Positions 32,272 to 40,779 of a stretch of DNA of 64,000 nucleotides are shown here, piece after piece. How positions within the stretch are numbered: the stretch's first letter is position 1; each line of letters opens with the position of its first letter. The notes below the pieces were generated by a model, which saw nothing but the letters and a program-made list of their open reading frames with translations, ran no database searches and was not told where the DNA came from. The translations under genes and the position numbers were made by a program. Source of the DNA: Novosphingobium silvae (GTDB lineage Bacteria; Pseudomonadota; Alphaproteobacteria; Sphingomonadales; Sphingomonadaceae). Location: assembly GCF_009856825.1 (NCBI RefSeq), contig NZ_WVTD01000005.1:213292-277291 (forward strand). The letters are read 5' to 3'.

Positions 32272-32401
32272 CGCGCCTCGCAAAGCCTGCACCACCCTGC
32301 TCGTCCATTAGTAAGTTATCAAAGTTTCAACCTTAATCAGGAGCCGTTCGCAATGGTTCACGCCCGCAAAGCGATGGGCGGCGTAAGGGTTGTTTGCAAA
32401 G

Positions 32402-33931
32402 ATGACGGCATTCGGTCGGCGTAACGGTGTTGGCGGCATGGGTCAGGGCGTGCGCCCTGCCTTCGGCGTTGCCAAGCCTCTCAAGGGAGCCCCTGAAAAG
32501 CCTGCCGGCCCGGCTAACGGCGGCTCGGCTGCGACCCCGGGATCGGAGCCCTTCCCGGCTGCTGCGGGTGATGGCGCTTCCGCCTCCCTCCAGGGCATGC
32601 GCGAGGATGCGCTTTCGCGACTCGCCGATCGGGCCAACGCCGTTCACGAGCAGTCGGAGCAGAACGGCTTCGAGGCCTCGATCCACAAGATCAAGGAACA
32701 GGTCCTTCCGCGCCTGCTCGAGCGTGTCGACCCGGAAGCGGCGGCCACGCTGACCAAGGACGAGCTTTCCGAGGAATTCCGACCGATCATCATCGAGGTG
32801 CTGGCTGAGCTCAAGATCACTTTCAACCGGCGCGAGCAGTTCGCGCTGGAGAAGGTCCTGATCGACGAACTGCTCGGCTTCGGCCCGCTGGAAGAACTGC
32901 TGAACGACCCTGAGATTTCCGACATCATGGTCAACGGCCCCAACCAGACCTACATCGAAAAGAAGGGCCGCCTGCAGCTTGCGCCGACGAAGTTCCGTGA
33001 CGAACAGCACCTGTTCCAGATCGCGCAGCGCATCGTCAACCAAGTAGGGCGCCGCGTCGATCAGACCACGCCGCTGGCCGACGCCCGCCTCAAGGACGGC
33101 AGCCGCGTCAACGTGATCGTACCGCCGCTGTCGCTGCGCGGCACTGCTATCTCGATCCGTAAATTCTCCGAAAAGCCGATCACCATCGACATGCTGCAGG
33201 GCTTCGGCTCGATGAGCGAGCAGATGGCAACAGCGCTCAAGATCGCGGGTGCCAGCCGCATGAACATCGTCATCTCGGGCGGTACCGGCTCGGGCAAGAC
33301 GACGATGCTCAACGCACTGTCCAAAATGATCGACCCGGGCGAGCGCGTCCTGACGATCGAGGACGCGGCCGAACTGCGCCTGCAGCAGCCGCACTGGCTG
33401 CCGCTCGAAACCCGTCCGCCGAACCTTGAGGGCCAGGGCGCGATCACCATCGGCGATCTTGTCAAGAACGCGCTGCGCATGCGTCCTGACCGCATCATCC
33501 TGGGCGAAATCCGCGGCGCCGAGTGCTTCGACCTGCTCGCTGCCATGAACACTGGTCACGACGGCTCGATGTGCACGCTCCACGCGAACTCCCCGCGCGA
33601 GTGCCTGGGCCGTATGGAAAACATGATCCTTATGGGCGACATCAAGATCCCCAAGGAAGCCATCAGCCGCCAGATCGCCGAATCGGTCGACCTCATCGTG
33701 CAGGTGAAGCGCCTGCGCGACGGCTCGCGCCGCACGACCAACATCACCGAGGTCATCGGCATGGAAGGCGACGTCATCGTCACGCAGGAACTCTTCAAGT
33801 TCGAGTACCTGGACGAGACCGACGATGGCAAGATCATCGGTGAGTTCCGAGCCTCGGGACTTCGCCCGTACACGCTCGAGAAGGCACGCCAGTACGGCTT
33901 CGACCAGGCTTACCTGGAAGCTTGCCTCTGA
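32402..33931 (+). CDS. cpaF: CpaF-type pilus assembly/secretion ATPase
   Basis: About 509 residues. The Gly/Pro/Ala-rich N-terminus leads into a helical domain (about 80-170) and a VirB11/TadA-like ATPase domain. Motifs are ISDIMVNGPNQTYIEKKGRL, Walker A VISGGTGSGKTTMLNAL, and RMRPDRIILGEIRGAECFD with GHDGSMCTLHANSPRE. It powers type IVc (Flp/Tad) pilus assembly. No other cpa/tad genes lie within 30 kb, so it is a lone copy here. ATG 32402 (TAFGRRNG) matches the family start better than the TTG at 32390. Confidence 0.92.
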   Translation: MTAFGRRNGVGGMGQGVRPAFGVAKPLKGAPEKPAGPANGGSAATPGSEPFPAAAGDGASASLQGMREDALSRLADRANAVHEQSEQNGFEASIHKIKEQVLPRLLERVDPEAAATLTKDELSEEFRPIIIEVLAELKITFNRREQFALEKVLIDELLGFGPLEELLNDPEISDIMVNGPNQTYIEKKGRLQLAPTKFRDEQHLFQIAQRIVNQVGRRVDQTTPLADARLKDGSRVNVIVPPLSLRGTAISIRKFSEKPITIDMLQGFGSMSEQMATALKIAGASRMNIVISGGTGSGKTTMLNALSKMIDPGERVLTIEDAAELRLQQPHWLPLETRPPNLEGQGAITIGDLVKNALRMRPDRIILGEIRGAECFDLLAAMNTGHDGSMCTLHANSPRECLGRMENMILMGDIKIPKEAISRQIAESVDLIVQVKRLRDGSRRTTNITEVIGMEGDVIVTQELFKFEYLDETDDGKIIGEFRASGLRPYTLEKARQYGFDQAYLEACL

Positions 33932-33960
33932 TCCTACCTGAACGTGCCGGGCAGGATCAG
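33928..33960. terminator. hairpin spanning both stop codons of convergent cpaF and the SH3 gene
   Basis: CTGATCCT (33928-33935) pairs with AGGATCAG (33953-33960). The left arm contains the cpaF TGA and the right arm contains the complement of the SH3-gene stop. The 17-base loop is the whole intergenic gap. Confidence 0.45.
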
Positions 33961-34454
33961 GGGGCGCCGGTGCCCCAGAGCCTGTCCTCGCGGACAAACC
34001 CCTTGTGGCCGGTCGCATCGAATGCGCACCAGCCATCCTTGCATTCTCCGAGGAGCCCGACGACGCCGGGCTCGACCCGCCACAGCATCGGCGCGCCGCT
34101 GCGTCCTTCGGCGCGCATCTCCGTGAGACCGCCCTTCTTCACCATTCCGGCACGCTGGCGCGAAAGCAGCAGGTCGCGCATCCACCCCTTGTCTCCGCTC
34201 GGATCCTCGATGAGTCGCCACGATCCCTCGCGGCGCAGCACTTTCACCGGCAGGTGCGGACGGCGGTAGACCCAATCGATGCGGTACGAATCGCCCGGGC
34301 CCACACGAAGGTTCGCGATTTCAGCATCGACCGAAGCCCAGTACGGCACCCTGTCGTCATCAGCGGCCCGGACGGGCGTGATCGCGGCAAGCCCGAGGCC
34401 GCAGATTGCGCTCAGAGGAAGCAAAATTTTGCGCCAGTTCATCATCCAATCCAT
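33957..34454 (-). CDS. exported SH3-domain protein
   Basis: About 165 residues. A signal peptide (about 1-30, ILLPLSAICGLGLAAITPVR then AA) precedes two bacterial SH3-like repeats: YWASVDAEIANLRVGPGDSY with VKVLRREGSWRLI, and later LWRVEPGVVGLLGECKDGWC. Such proteins bind peptidoglycan or other envelope partners. Start sites at 34466 (GTG), 34454 (ATG) and 34445 (ATG) are all possible, and none has a clear ribosome site. It is convergent with cpaF. Confidence 0.75.
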   Translation of the reverse strand: MDWMMNWRKILLPLSAICGLGLAAITPVRAADDDRVPYWASVDAEIANLRVGPGDSYRIDWVYRRPHLPVKVLRREGSWRLIEDPSGDKGWMRDLLLSRQRAGMVKKGGLTEMRAEGRSGAPMLWRVEPGVVGLLGECKDGWCAFDATGHKGFVREDRLWGTGAP

Positions 34455-34731
34455 ACTGTGTCGCACAACCTTGCTTCAAGCGTCTTCGCTCCTTCGCTGT
34501 GGACGGTAAGGCGTTCCATGCGGGCCATCGGCAGGGGCAGCGGAAAGGCCGGCCGCCCCTTCGCCATGGCAGCCTCGACAAGCTGCGCCGCGAGAGAGAC
34601 TACCCCGCGCTTGCCTCCCGGTCCGCAACGGTACGGCATGCGCTTGTGCAGGGTTAGTATCCTGATCTAACCGCAGGTGACATGCCCAGCGTTTCAAACC
34701 ACGCTCGACGGCATCAGGGGGATAGTACGAG

Positions 34732-36036
34732 ATGAACAAGCAGCATCTGCTGCCGATCGTCGCTGCCGGTCTAGCGCTGCTTTCGCCCGCGGCGATTGCG
34801 CAGGACGGACGAATCGATGTCAGCAGCGGCGGCGACACCGCATGGATGCTGGCGTGCTGCTCCATGGGACTTCTCACCCTGCCCGGGCTCGCCCTGTTCT
34901 ATGCCGGGCGCGTGCGGAGCAGGAATGCGCTTTCCCCCATCATCCAGTGCGCTGCCATCTTTGCCCTTTGCTCGCTGCTCTGGTTCATGGTCGGCTACAC
35001 GCTGGGCTTCGGCGAGGTGGGGAAAGGCTGGATCGGCAACGGCAATGCGTGGATGCTCGTCAGTCTTGGCAACCTTCGGGACGGCACCTCCGTGCCGGAG
35101 AGCGTCTTCGCTCTGTTCCAGATGATCTTCGCGTGCCTGGCACCGGCCTTCCTCGCAGGCGCTTGGGCGGAGCGGGCGCGCTTCGGCTGGACACTCGCCT
35201 TTGCGGGGGCGTGGAGCATCGTCGTCTACGCGCCGGTCGCGCATTGGATTTCGGGGAGCGGCTGGCTTGCACGCGGCGTCGGGACACTCGACTGGTCGGG
35301 CGGGATCGCCGTCCATGTCACGGCGGGCGTCTCCGCCCTGGCACTTGCCATCATGCTCGGCAGGCGCAGGGGCGTGGCGCCTGGCCAGGTAGCCCCCCAT
35401 GGCTCACTCATCACCGTGGCCGGGGCATCGCTCCTGTGGATCGGCTGGCTCTCGCTTGCCGGCGGATCGGCGCTCACCGCCAACGACGATGCCGGAGCCG
35501 CCATAATTTCCATGCATGTCGCGTGCGCAGCATCGGCGCTGACGTGGATGCTGCTGGAGCGTATTGCCCGCGGCAAGCCCTCGGCCACCGGGTTCGCGAT
35601 CGGCATCAATGCCGGGATCGCCGCCGTCAGTCCCGCCGCAGGCTACATCTCGCCCGGCGGCGCGGCGGTGTTCGGACTTGCTGGAGCGATCGCCTGCTGG
35701 TGTGCGATGCAGTTCATGAGGCGACGGCTGAAGATCGACGATGCACTCGGCGTCTTTGCGGTCCACGGCGTGGGCGGGGTGCTGGGCGCTCTCCTTCTTG
35801 CGCCGTTTCTTTCTCCGCTCCTCGGCGGAGTGGGCTACGGCGAGGGCATGAACCCGATTGCGCAGCTGGTGGCGCAAGGCGTTGGCGTTGCGGTGGTAGC
35901 GGCATGGTCGCTGATCGCGAGCGTCATCATTGCGCTGATGGCCTCGCTTGCGTTCCCGATGCGAGTGTCCGAAAGCGCCGAACGCACAGGCCTCGATGCA
36001 AGCAGCCACGGGGAACAGGCGTGGCATTTCGATTGA
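34732..36036 (+). CDS. amtB: ammonium transporter
   Basis: 434 residues with a cleavable signal (LALLSPAAIAQ) and about eleven membrane segments. The twin pore histidines are visible as SGGIAVHVTAG (His195) and VFAVHGVGG (His345), and the family motif LFYAGRVRSRNALS is present. The PII partner glnK is not adjacent, unlike in many bacteria. A 6-base inverted repeat, GGTTAG with CTAACC (34652-34672), lies 60 bases upstream. No -24/-12 element is visible. The unassigned 265 bases upstream hold no gene I accept. Confidence 0.93.
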   Translation: MNKQHLLPIVAAGLALLSPAAIAQDGRIDVSSGGDTAWMLACCSMGLLTLPGLALFYAGRVRSRNALSPIIQCAAIFALCSLLWFMVGYTLGFGEVGKGWIGNGNAWMLVSLGNLRDGTSVPESVFALFQMIFACLAPAFLAGAWAERARFGWTLAFAGAWSIVVYAPVAHWISGSGWLARGVGTLDWSGGIAVHVTAGVSALALAIMLGRRRGVAPGQVAPHGSLITVAGASLLWIGWLSLAGGSALTANDDAGAAIISMHVACAASALTWMLLERIARGKPSATGFAIGINAGIAAVSPAAGYISPGGAAVFGLAGAIACWCAMQFMRRRLKIDDALGVFAVHGVGGVLGALLLAPFLSPLLGGVGYGEGMNPIAQLVAQGVGVAVVAAWSLIASVIIALMASLAFPMRVSESAERTGLDASSHGEQAWHFD

Positions 36037-36067
36037 CAGCCGCGCGGCGATTGCCGGAATGGGCGCG

Positions 36068-36577
36068 ATGAAGGACTACTTGCGCCACGTGGGCCAGACA
36101 CTTGCCCGAGCCCTGGAGTTCCAGGGTAGGGCCCGCCGGCGCGAGGTGATCGACTATCTCGTTATCTCGGCAGCATTCCTGATGATCGTCAACGGGCTGG
36201 CAGGAGAACTGGCCGAGCCGCACGTCGCTCGCTGGGTAGCATTTGCAACGCAGTATCTCATCCTCGTTCCGGCGGCTGCCCTCGTCGTTCGTCGCCTTCA
36301 CGACATCGGCTGGAGCGGGCGATGGAGCATCGTGCTGCTCCCTGTCGCATTGCGGAACATGGCGCTCGATCTGCTGGCGCAAATCGGTGGGTGGGAGGCG
36401 CGGCGGCCGGTGGAGGCGGTCCTTGCCTATGCCGACTGGGTGCTGTTTCCACCCTTCGCGCTGCTCTACCTGCTTCTGATCGTGGCGCCCGGCAAAAAGG
36501 GTCCGAACCGCTTTGGTCCGGACCCTCGTATAGGCGATGACGGTGCAGTCAGTGACAGGACTGCGGGCGACGTCTGA
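36068..36577 (+). CDS. DUF805-family inner-membrane protein
   Basis: About 169 residues. It begins MKDYLRHVGQTLARALEFQG and has the DUF805 pattern of RARRREVIDYLVIS, then RRLHDIGWSGRW between membrane segments, and a final hydrophobic stretch followed by the polar tail GKKGPNRFGPDPR. Three or four segments are predicted. The function is unknown. It starts 31 bases after amtB. Its last 80 bases also encode, on the other strand, the terminator of the convergent flavin oxidoreductase gene. Confidence 0.8.
   Translation: MKDYLRHVGQTLARALEFQGRARRREVIDYLVISAAFLMIVNGLAGELAEPHVARWVAFATQYLILVPAAALVVRRLHDIGWSGRWSIVLLPVALRNMALDLLAQIGGWEARRPVEAVLAYADWVLFPPFALLYLLLIVAPGKKGPNRFGPDPRIGDDGAVSDRTAGDV
36494..36525 (-). 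terminator. intrinsic terminator of the flavin oxidoreductase gene, inside DUF805 coding sequence
   Basis: On the minus strand GGGTCCGGACC pairs with GGTTCGGACCC (11 pairs, one wobble) around AAAGC, directly followed by TTTTT. It lies 53 bases past the stop of the minus-strand gene and within the last codons of the plus-strand DUF805 gene. Confidence 0.85.
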
Positions 36578-37984
36578 TCAGTCGCCGGTCAGGATGCGAT
36601 CCACCAGTTCCTTGACCGTAGGCGTGAAGCCGTTGGAATAGAACGGATCCTGCTTGAACTTGTAAGCCGCATGGCCTGCAAACATCAGGTTCTCTTCCAC
36701 GGGGCCGCCATGTGCGATGTCCTGAAGCGTTTTCTGAATGCAGAAGCTGCGTGGATCGGCAAGGCGGCCGGTGGTGTAATCGTCGTGGTCCTTCCACGAT
36801 GAGAACCCGCAGTGCGAAAGGCAGCCCATGCAGTCCACCTGATCCTGCCGGATGATGTCCCGCTCCTGGGGACTGACGAAGACGATGGTATCGTCCGGTG
36901 TGCGCAGGCCGTCGGTGTGCCCCTGTGCCGACCATGCCCGCGCACGGTCGAGATCGCGCGGAGCGACCCAGAAGTTCTTGCCCTTGACGCCCACGTCGAG
37001 CCGAACCGTATGCTCTCCCGCTTCCACCTTGGAGTAAGGGATCTGGCGCTCCGAACGCGCTTCGAGATTGCGCAGGAAAGGATTGCGCACGGCCGAGGAA
37101 TAGAAACCGGTGGGCGAGAACCGGTGCAGCAGGACATCGCCCGGCTCAAGCTCGCGCAGTGCATCCTTCCAGGCCTGCGGGATCGGACTTTCGTGCGTGA
37201 GCAACGGACGGGTTCCGTACTGGAACGCGATGGAGCCCAGCTCGGGATTGTCGATCCAGTTTTCCCAATCCCGCAGGAACCAGACGCCGCCGGCCATGAC
37301 GATGGGCACGCTGTCGGCGATGCCTTCCGCACGCATGGTGTCACGCAGCGCCTTCACGCGGGGATAGGGATCTTCCGGCTTGAGCGGATCCTCGGCGTTG
37401 GAAAGGCCGTTGTGCCCGCCCGCGAGCCACGGGTCTTCGTAGACGACCGCGCCCATGAGGTCGGGAACCTTGTTGTAGGCCCGCTTCCACAGCGCCCGGA
37501 ACGCGCGGGCCGAGCTGACGATCGGCAGGTAGTTGACGTTGAAGCGTCCGGCGATCTCCGAAAGCTTGTAAGGCATGCCCGCACCGCAGGTGACGCCCGC
37601 GACCATGCCGCGCGTCTGCTCCAGCACGCCTTCCAGGATCGTCTGGGCCCCGCCCATCTCCCACAGGACGTTGATGTTGATCGCGCCGTTGCCGCCGGAG
37701 ATCTCATACGCGCGGCGCACCTGCTCGACAGCACCGGCGATCGCGTAATCGATCAGTTCCTGGTGCCGCTCCTTGCGCGTGAGCGCATGATAGCGCTGCG
37801 GGATGATCTTGCCCTCGGCATCGTAGCTGTCGGCATTGACCGCGCTGACCGTACCGATGCCGCCGGCTGCGGCCCATGCACCCGAACTCATGTGGTTAGT
37901 GGCGGCGACGCCCTTGCCGCCCTCTACCAGAGGCCAGACTTCACGACCGCCGTAAACAATCGGCTTGAGACCCTTGAAACTCAT
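36578..37984 (-). CDS. NAD(P)H-dependent flavin oxidoreductase / nitronate monooxygenase family
   Basis: About 468 residues, longer than the usual 320-380 of nitronate monooxygenases. It begins MSFKGLKPIVYGGREVWPL. The barrel carries NHMSSGAWAAAGGIGTVSA, INVLWEMGGAQ, VTCGAGMPYKL and the phosphate-binding GIADSVPIVMAGGVWF. The extra C-terminal part holds a Cys cluster, DCMGCLSHCGFSSW, and later PRSFCIQKTLQ, which could bind a metal or Fe-S centre. It follows a lipoprotein methyltransferase gene by 31 bases. The substrate is unknown. Confidence 0.82.
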   Translation of the reverse strand: MSFKGLKPIVYGGREVWPLVEGGKGVAATNHMSSGAWAAAGGIGTVSAVNADSYDAEGKIIPQRYHALTRKERHQELIDYAIAGAVEQVRRAYEISGGNGAININVLWEMGGAQTILEGVLEQTRGMVAGVTCGAGMPYKLSEIAGRFNVNYLPIVSSARAFRALWKRAYNKVPDLMGAVVYEDPWLAGGHNGLSNAEDPLKPEDPYPRVKALRDTMRAEGIADSVPIVMAGGVWFLRDWENWIDNPELGSIAFQYGTRPLLTHESPIPQAWKDALRELEPGDVLLHRFSPTGFYSSAVRNPFLRNLEARSERQIPYSKVEAGEHTVRLDVGVKGKNFWVAPRDLDRARAWSAQGHTDGLRTPDDTIVFVSPQERDIIRQDQVDCMGCLSHCGFSSWKDHDDYTTGRLADPRSFCIQKTLQDIAHGGPVEENLMFAGHAAYKFKQDPFYSNGFTPTVKELVDRILTGD

Positions 37985-38015
37985 TTTCTCTTTCGTCTTT
38001 CCCAGGCGTTGCGCG

Positions 38016-38771
38016 TCAGCCCTGCGATCTTTCGGTCTTCGGCGGCGCTTCGCCTGATATGCGGCAGGGCTTGATATCCGCCGGATCAGGCCGCACCCCG
38101 GCGGCCTCAAACTGCGCATAATAGCCCTGCAATTCCGGCTTGCGAACAAATTCCGTCAACCGCAACCCTACGGACGCGAATTCGCAGAACAGCAGCGCCG
38201 GCGCAATCCCGTGCGAGTCCGCAGGTCGATCCACATCCACCACGATCACCCGCCCTCCGGGCCGCAGCGCCGGACGGAGCCGCCAGAGGAAGGCGTAGGG
38301 TTCGGTAACCTCGTGGTACATGTGCACCAGCAGAATCCGGTCGAAACTCGCTGGAGGCAGGCGAGGATCGTCGGGCGCGCCGAGGGTGATGGACACGTTC
38401 TCGATGCCCTCCCGCATGATCCGGGCACCAAGGCGTTCGTTCGCGGCGGGATTGATGTCTTCGGCGAGCACTCGACCACGTCGCCCGACACGCTGGGCGA
38501 GACGCGTGGTGTAATATCCGTCGCCCGCACCCAGATCCGCGATGCTCATGCCCGGCGCGATCTTCGCCAGGTCCATGATGACTTCTGCCTCGTGAACCTC
38601 CTCGCGCTGCACCTCGGACGAGAAAGTGGTCGCGCCGGTTTTCGAAACTGGCCGATCAGGCAAGGGAAAAGCGCGCGCGCCCGGCGTCCGTCCGTCGTCA
38701 GTGGACGGCTGCTGGCAGGCCCCGAGCGCCAGGGCCAGGAAAGCAGAAACGGACAGACCGGCGCGAAACAT
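38016..38771 (-). CDS. lipoprotein with class I SAM-methyltransferase fold
   Basis: About 251 residues. The N-terminus MFRAGLSVSAFLALALGAC ends in a lipobox (LGAC), so export and lipidation are predicted. The rest is a Rossmann methyltransferase: motif I IADLGAGDGYYTTRLAQRVG, acidic VLAEDINP, then RILLVHMYHEV and RPALRPGGRVIVVDVDR. How SAM would be available in the periplasm is unclear. Similar exported methyltransferase-like proteins are known, but their role is not. It shares a strand with the flavin oxidoreductase gene. Confidence 0.82.
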   Translation of the reverse strand: MFRAGLSVSAFLALALGACQQPSTDDGRTPGARAFPLPDRPVSKTGATTFSSEVQREEVHEAEVIMDLAKIAPGMSIADLGAGDGYYTTRLAQRVGRRGRVLAEDINPAANERLGARIMREGIENVSITLGAPDDPRLPPASFDRILLVHMYHEVTEPYAFLWRLRPALRPGGRVIVVDVDRPADSHGIAPALLFCEFASVGLRLTEFVRKPELQGYYAQFEAAGVRPDPADIKPCRISGEAPPKTERSQG

Positions 38772-38827
38772 GCGGCCCCTTAGCGACCTGGAGCCGCTTT
38801 GGCAAAATCCTTGACGAAGCATGCGAC

Positions 38828-38854
38828 GGACGCCTCGTCCTGGGACGAGACGCC
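38828..38854 (-). terminator. hairpin downstream of prfB
   Basis: On the minus strand GGCGTCTCGTC pairs with GACGAGGCGTC (two wobble pairs) around a four-base loop, 11 bases beyond the prfB stop. No T-run follows, so it is a weaker terminator call. Confidence 0.4.
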
Positions 38855-38865
38855 GGCGTGGATCA

Positions 38866-39993
38866 TCAATCGGCGTCCTCGACCTCGACCTTCTCGCCGG
38901 TGACCCGCTGTGAGAGGGCCGCAGCCATGAAGGGATCGAGTTCACCGTCGAGCACATCGTCCGGCGAAGTCGAGACCACGCCCGTGCGCAGGTCCTTCAC
39001 CTGCTGGTAGGGCTGCAGGACGTAAGAGCGGATCTGGTGTCCCCAGCCGATATCGCTCTTGCTTGCGTGCTCGGCGTTGGCGGCTTCCTCGCGCTTGCGC
39101 ATTTCTTCCTCGAACAGGCGCGCCTTCAGCATTCCCATCGCGATCTCGCGGTTCTTGTGCTGCGAGCGGTCGATCTGGCTCGCCACCACGATCCCCGACG
39201 GCGCGTGCGTGATGCGCACTGCCGAATCGGTCGTGTTGACGTGCTGACCACCGGCGCCCGAGGCCCGGTAGGTGTCGATCTTCAGGTCGGCCGGATTGAT
39301 GTCGATCTCGAAGGTGTCGTCGATCACGGGATAGACCCATACCGACGAGAAGCTCGTGTGCCGACGCGCCGAGCTGTCATAGGGGCTGATCCGGACCAGC
39401 CGATGGACACCGCTTTCGGTCTTCGCATAGCCATAGGCATTCTCGCCCTTGATCAGCAGCGTGCAGCTCTTGATGCCCGCAGCCTCTCCAGCGTGGTAGT
39501 CCACCAGCTCCACCTTGTAGCCCTTGCGCTCGGCCCAGCGCGTGTACATCCGCTGGAGCATCTCGGCCCAGTCCTGGCTCTCGGTACCGCCGGCGCCGGC
39601 ATGCACTTCAAGGTAGGTGTCGTTCGCGTCCGCCTCGCCGCCGAGCAGCGCCTGGATCTTGTCGGCGTCGGCGCGGTCGGCCAGCGCGGAAAGGGTGGCG
39701 AGACCTTCGTTGATCGTCTCGTCGTCGCCTTCCATCTCGCCGAGTTCCACGAACTCGACGGCATCGGCCATCTCGGCGCTGATCTGGTTGACCGCGCCGA
39801 TCGCCGCCTCGAGCCGGCGACGTTCCTTCATGACCGCCTCGGCTTCCTTGGGCTTGTCCCAGAGAGTGGGATCCTCGACCCGTGCGTTGAGCTCGTCGAA
39901 GCGCCGCAGCGCGCGATCCCAGTCGAGGAACTTGCGGACCAGCGCGAGGGCCTTTTCGATACGCGCTATATGAGCCTGCCCTTCGGCACGCAT
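38866..39993 (-). CDS. prfB: peptide chain release factor 2
   Basis: About 375 residues. RF2 reads UGA and UAA stops. The peptidyl-transferase motif is ASGAGGQHVNTTDSAVRITH. The codon-recognition tripeptide region reads RISPYDSSARRHTSF, SPY where E. coli RF2 has SPF. The gene is one uninterrupted frame, without the internal UGA frameshift site of many prfB genes. ATG 39993 (RAEGQAHIARIEKAL) has GGAG nine bases upstream. It lies alone between a methyltransferase and a peroxiredoxin gene. Confidence 0.96.
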   Translation of the reverse strand: MRAEGQAHIARIEKALALVRKFLDWDRALRRFDELNARVEDPTLWDKPKEAEAVMKERRRLEAAIGAVNQISAEMADAVEFVELGEMEGDDETINEGLATLSALADRADADKIQALLGGEADANDTYLEVHAGAGGTESQDWAEMLQRMYTRWAERKGYKVELVDYHAGEAAGIKSCTLLIKGENAYGYAKTESGVHRLVRISPYDSSARRHTSFSSVWVYPVIDDTFEIDINPADLKIDTYRASGAGGQHVNTTDSAVRITHAPSGIVVASQIDRSQHKNREIAMGMLKARLFEEEMRKREEAANAEHASKSDIGWGHQIRSYVLQPYQQVKDLRTGVVSTSPDDVLDGELDPFMAAALSQRVTGEKVEVEDAD

Positions 39994-40148
39994 GACGGGA
40001 TTCTCCAACGAAACTGCTACGCCCGCCGCGCATAACGCCGATGGAGCGTATGTAAAGCGCGCGGGACCACCGCAAGGTGAAAGGCCGCGTCTTACCTCCT
40101 GCTCGGGACATCATCAAGCCGCCCCGGCAACCCGGTCGGCTCCCGTCA

Positions 40149-40171
40149 GCCCGGCTGACTGGCCGCCGGGC
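40149..40171 (-). terminator. hairpin downstream of the peroxiredoxin gene
   Basis: GCCCGGC and GCCGGGC form a 7-base stem with a 9-base loop, starting 9 bases past the stop codon on the minus strand. There is no T-run. The remaining gap to prfB shows no gene. Confidence 0.35.
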
Positions 40172-40180
40172 GCGCAGCCG

Positions 40181-40726
40181 TTAGCGCCTCAGCTTCTGCA
40201 CGGCGGCGAGCGTCAGCTTGGCGTGATCGCGGTAATCGAGTTCGGAATGGACCATGACGATGCGCCCATCCTGCGCGATGACATAGCTGGTGCGATCCGT
40301 CATGCTCGCTGGCGCCCCTTCTCGCTTGAGCGCGACATCGTAGCCCTTGATGACCTTGGGCGTTGCCACCGCGACGGTGAACTTGTCACGGCACGCCTCG
40401 GTCGAGAACTTCCGCAACGTCGGCAGGTCGTCTGCGGACATGCCGACGACTTGCGCGCCTGTCTTGGCAAAGTCATCGCTCGCTTCGGCGAAGGCATGCG
40501 CTTCGAGAGTGCATCCTTTGGTGAAGGCCTTGGGGTAGAAATAGAGGACAACCGGTCCGCGCCTGAGGGCCTGCTTCAGGTCGAAGGACAGCACCTTCCC
40601 GCCCTTGGCCCCCTGCGTTGCGAACATCGGGGCCCTGGCGCCTACCGGCAGGCTCGCGTGGGCAGCGACTGGAGCCAGGAGTATCGTCACGGCAGCGACG
40701 AAAGGGGTGAGCAGGTCTTTTTTCAT
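40181..40726 (-). CDS. exported peroxiredoxin (AhpC/TSA, BCP-like)
   Basis: About 181 residues. A signal peptide (LTPFVAAVTILLAPVAAHA) precedes a thioredoxin-fold domain. The peroxidatic Cys is in YPKAFTKGCTLEAHAF, with a possible resolving Cys in FSTEACRDKF. GMSADDLPTLRKF matches the BCP group. It should reduce peroxides in the periplasm. The start is ATG 40726 (KKDLL). Longer readings into the neighbouring lipoyl-domain gene lack character. Thioredoxin-like partners are not encoded nearby. Confidence 0.88.
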   Translation of the reverse strand: MKKDLLTPFVAAVTILLAPVAAHASLPVGARAPMFATQGAKGGKVLSFDLKQALRRGPVVLYFYPKAFTKGCTLEAHAFAEASDDFAKTGAQVVGMSADDLPTLRKFSTEACRDKFTVAVATPKVIKGYDVALKREGAPASMTDRTSYVIAQDGRIVMVHSELDYRDHAKLTLAAVQKLRR

Positions 40727-40779
40727 GCCACGCAGTCTGGCCCGGCAGCACGCGCGTGTCCAGCCAGTGCGCGCCTCGA

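Noticed and set aside
34442..34639. A 65-codon minus-strand frame whose stop overlaps an ATG of the SH3 gene as ATGA.
   Set aside because: No domain or good ribosome site is seen, the overlap depends on one of three possible SH3 starts, and the end is AT-richer than real genes here. It could be real, but the evidence is too thin.
38866..40008. Programmed frameshift in prfB.
   Set aside because: The frame is continuous from ATG 39993 through the GGQ motif, with no internal TGA.
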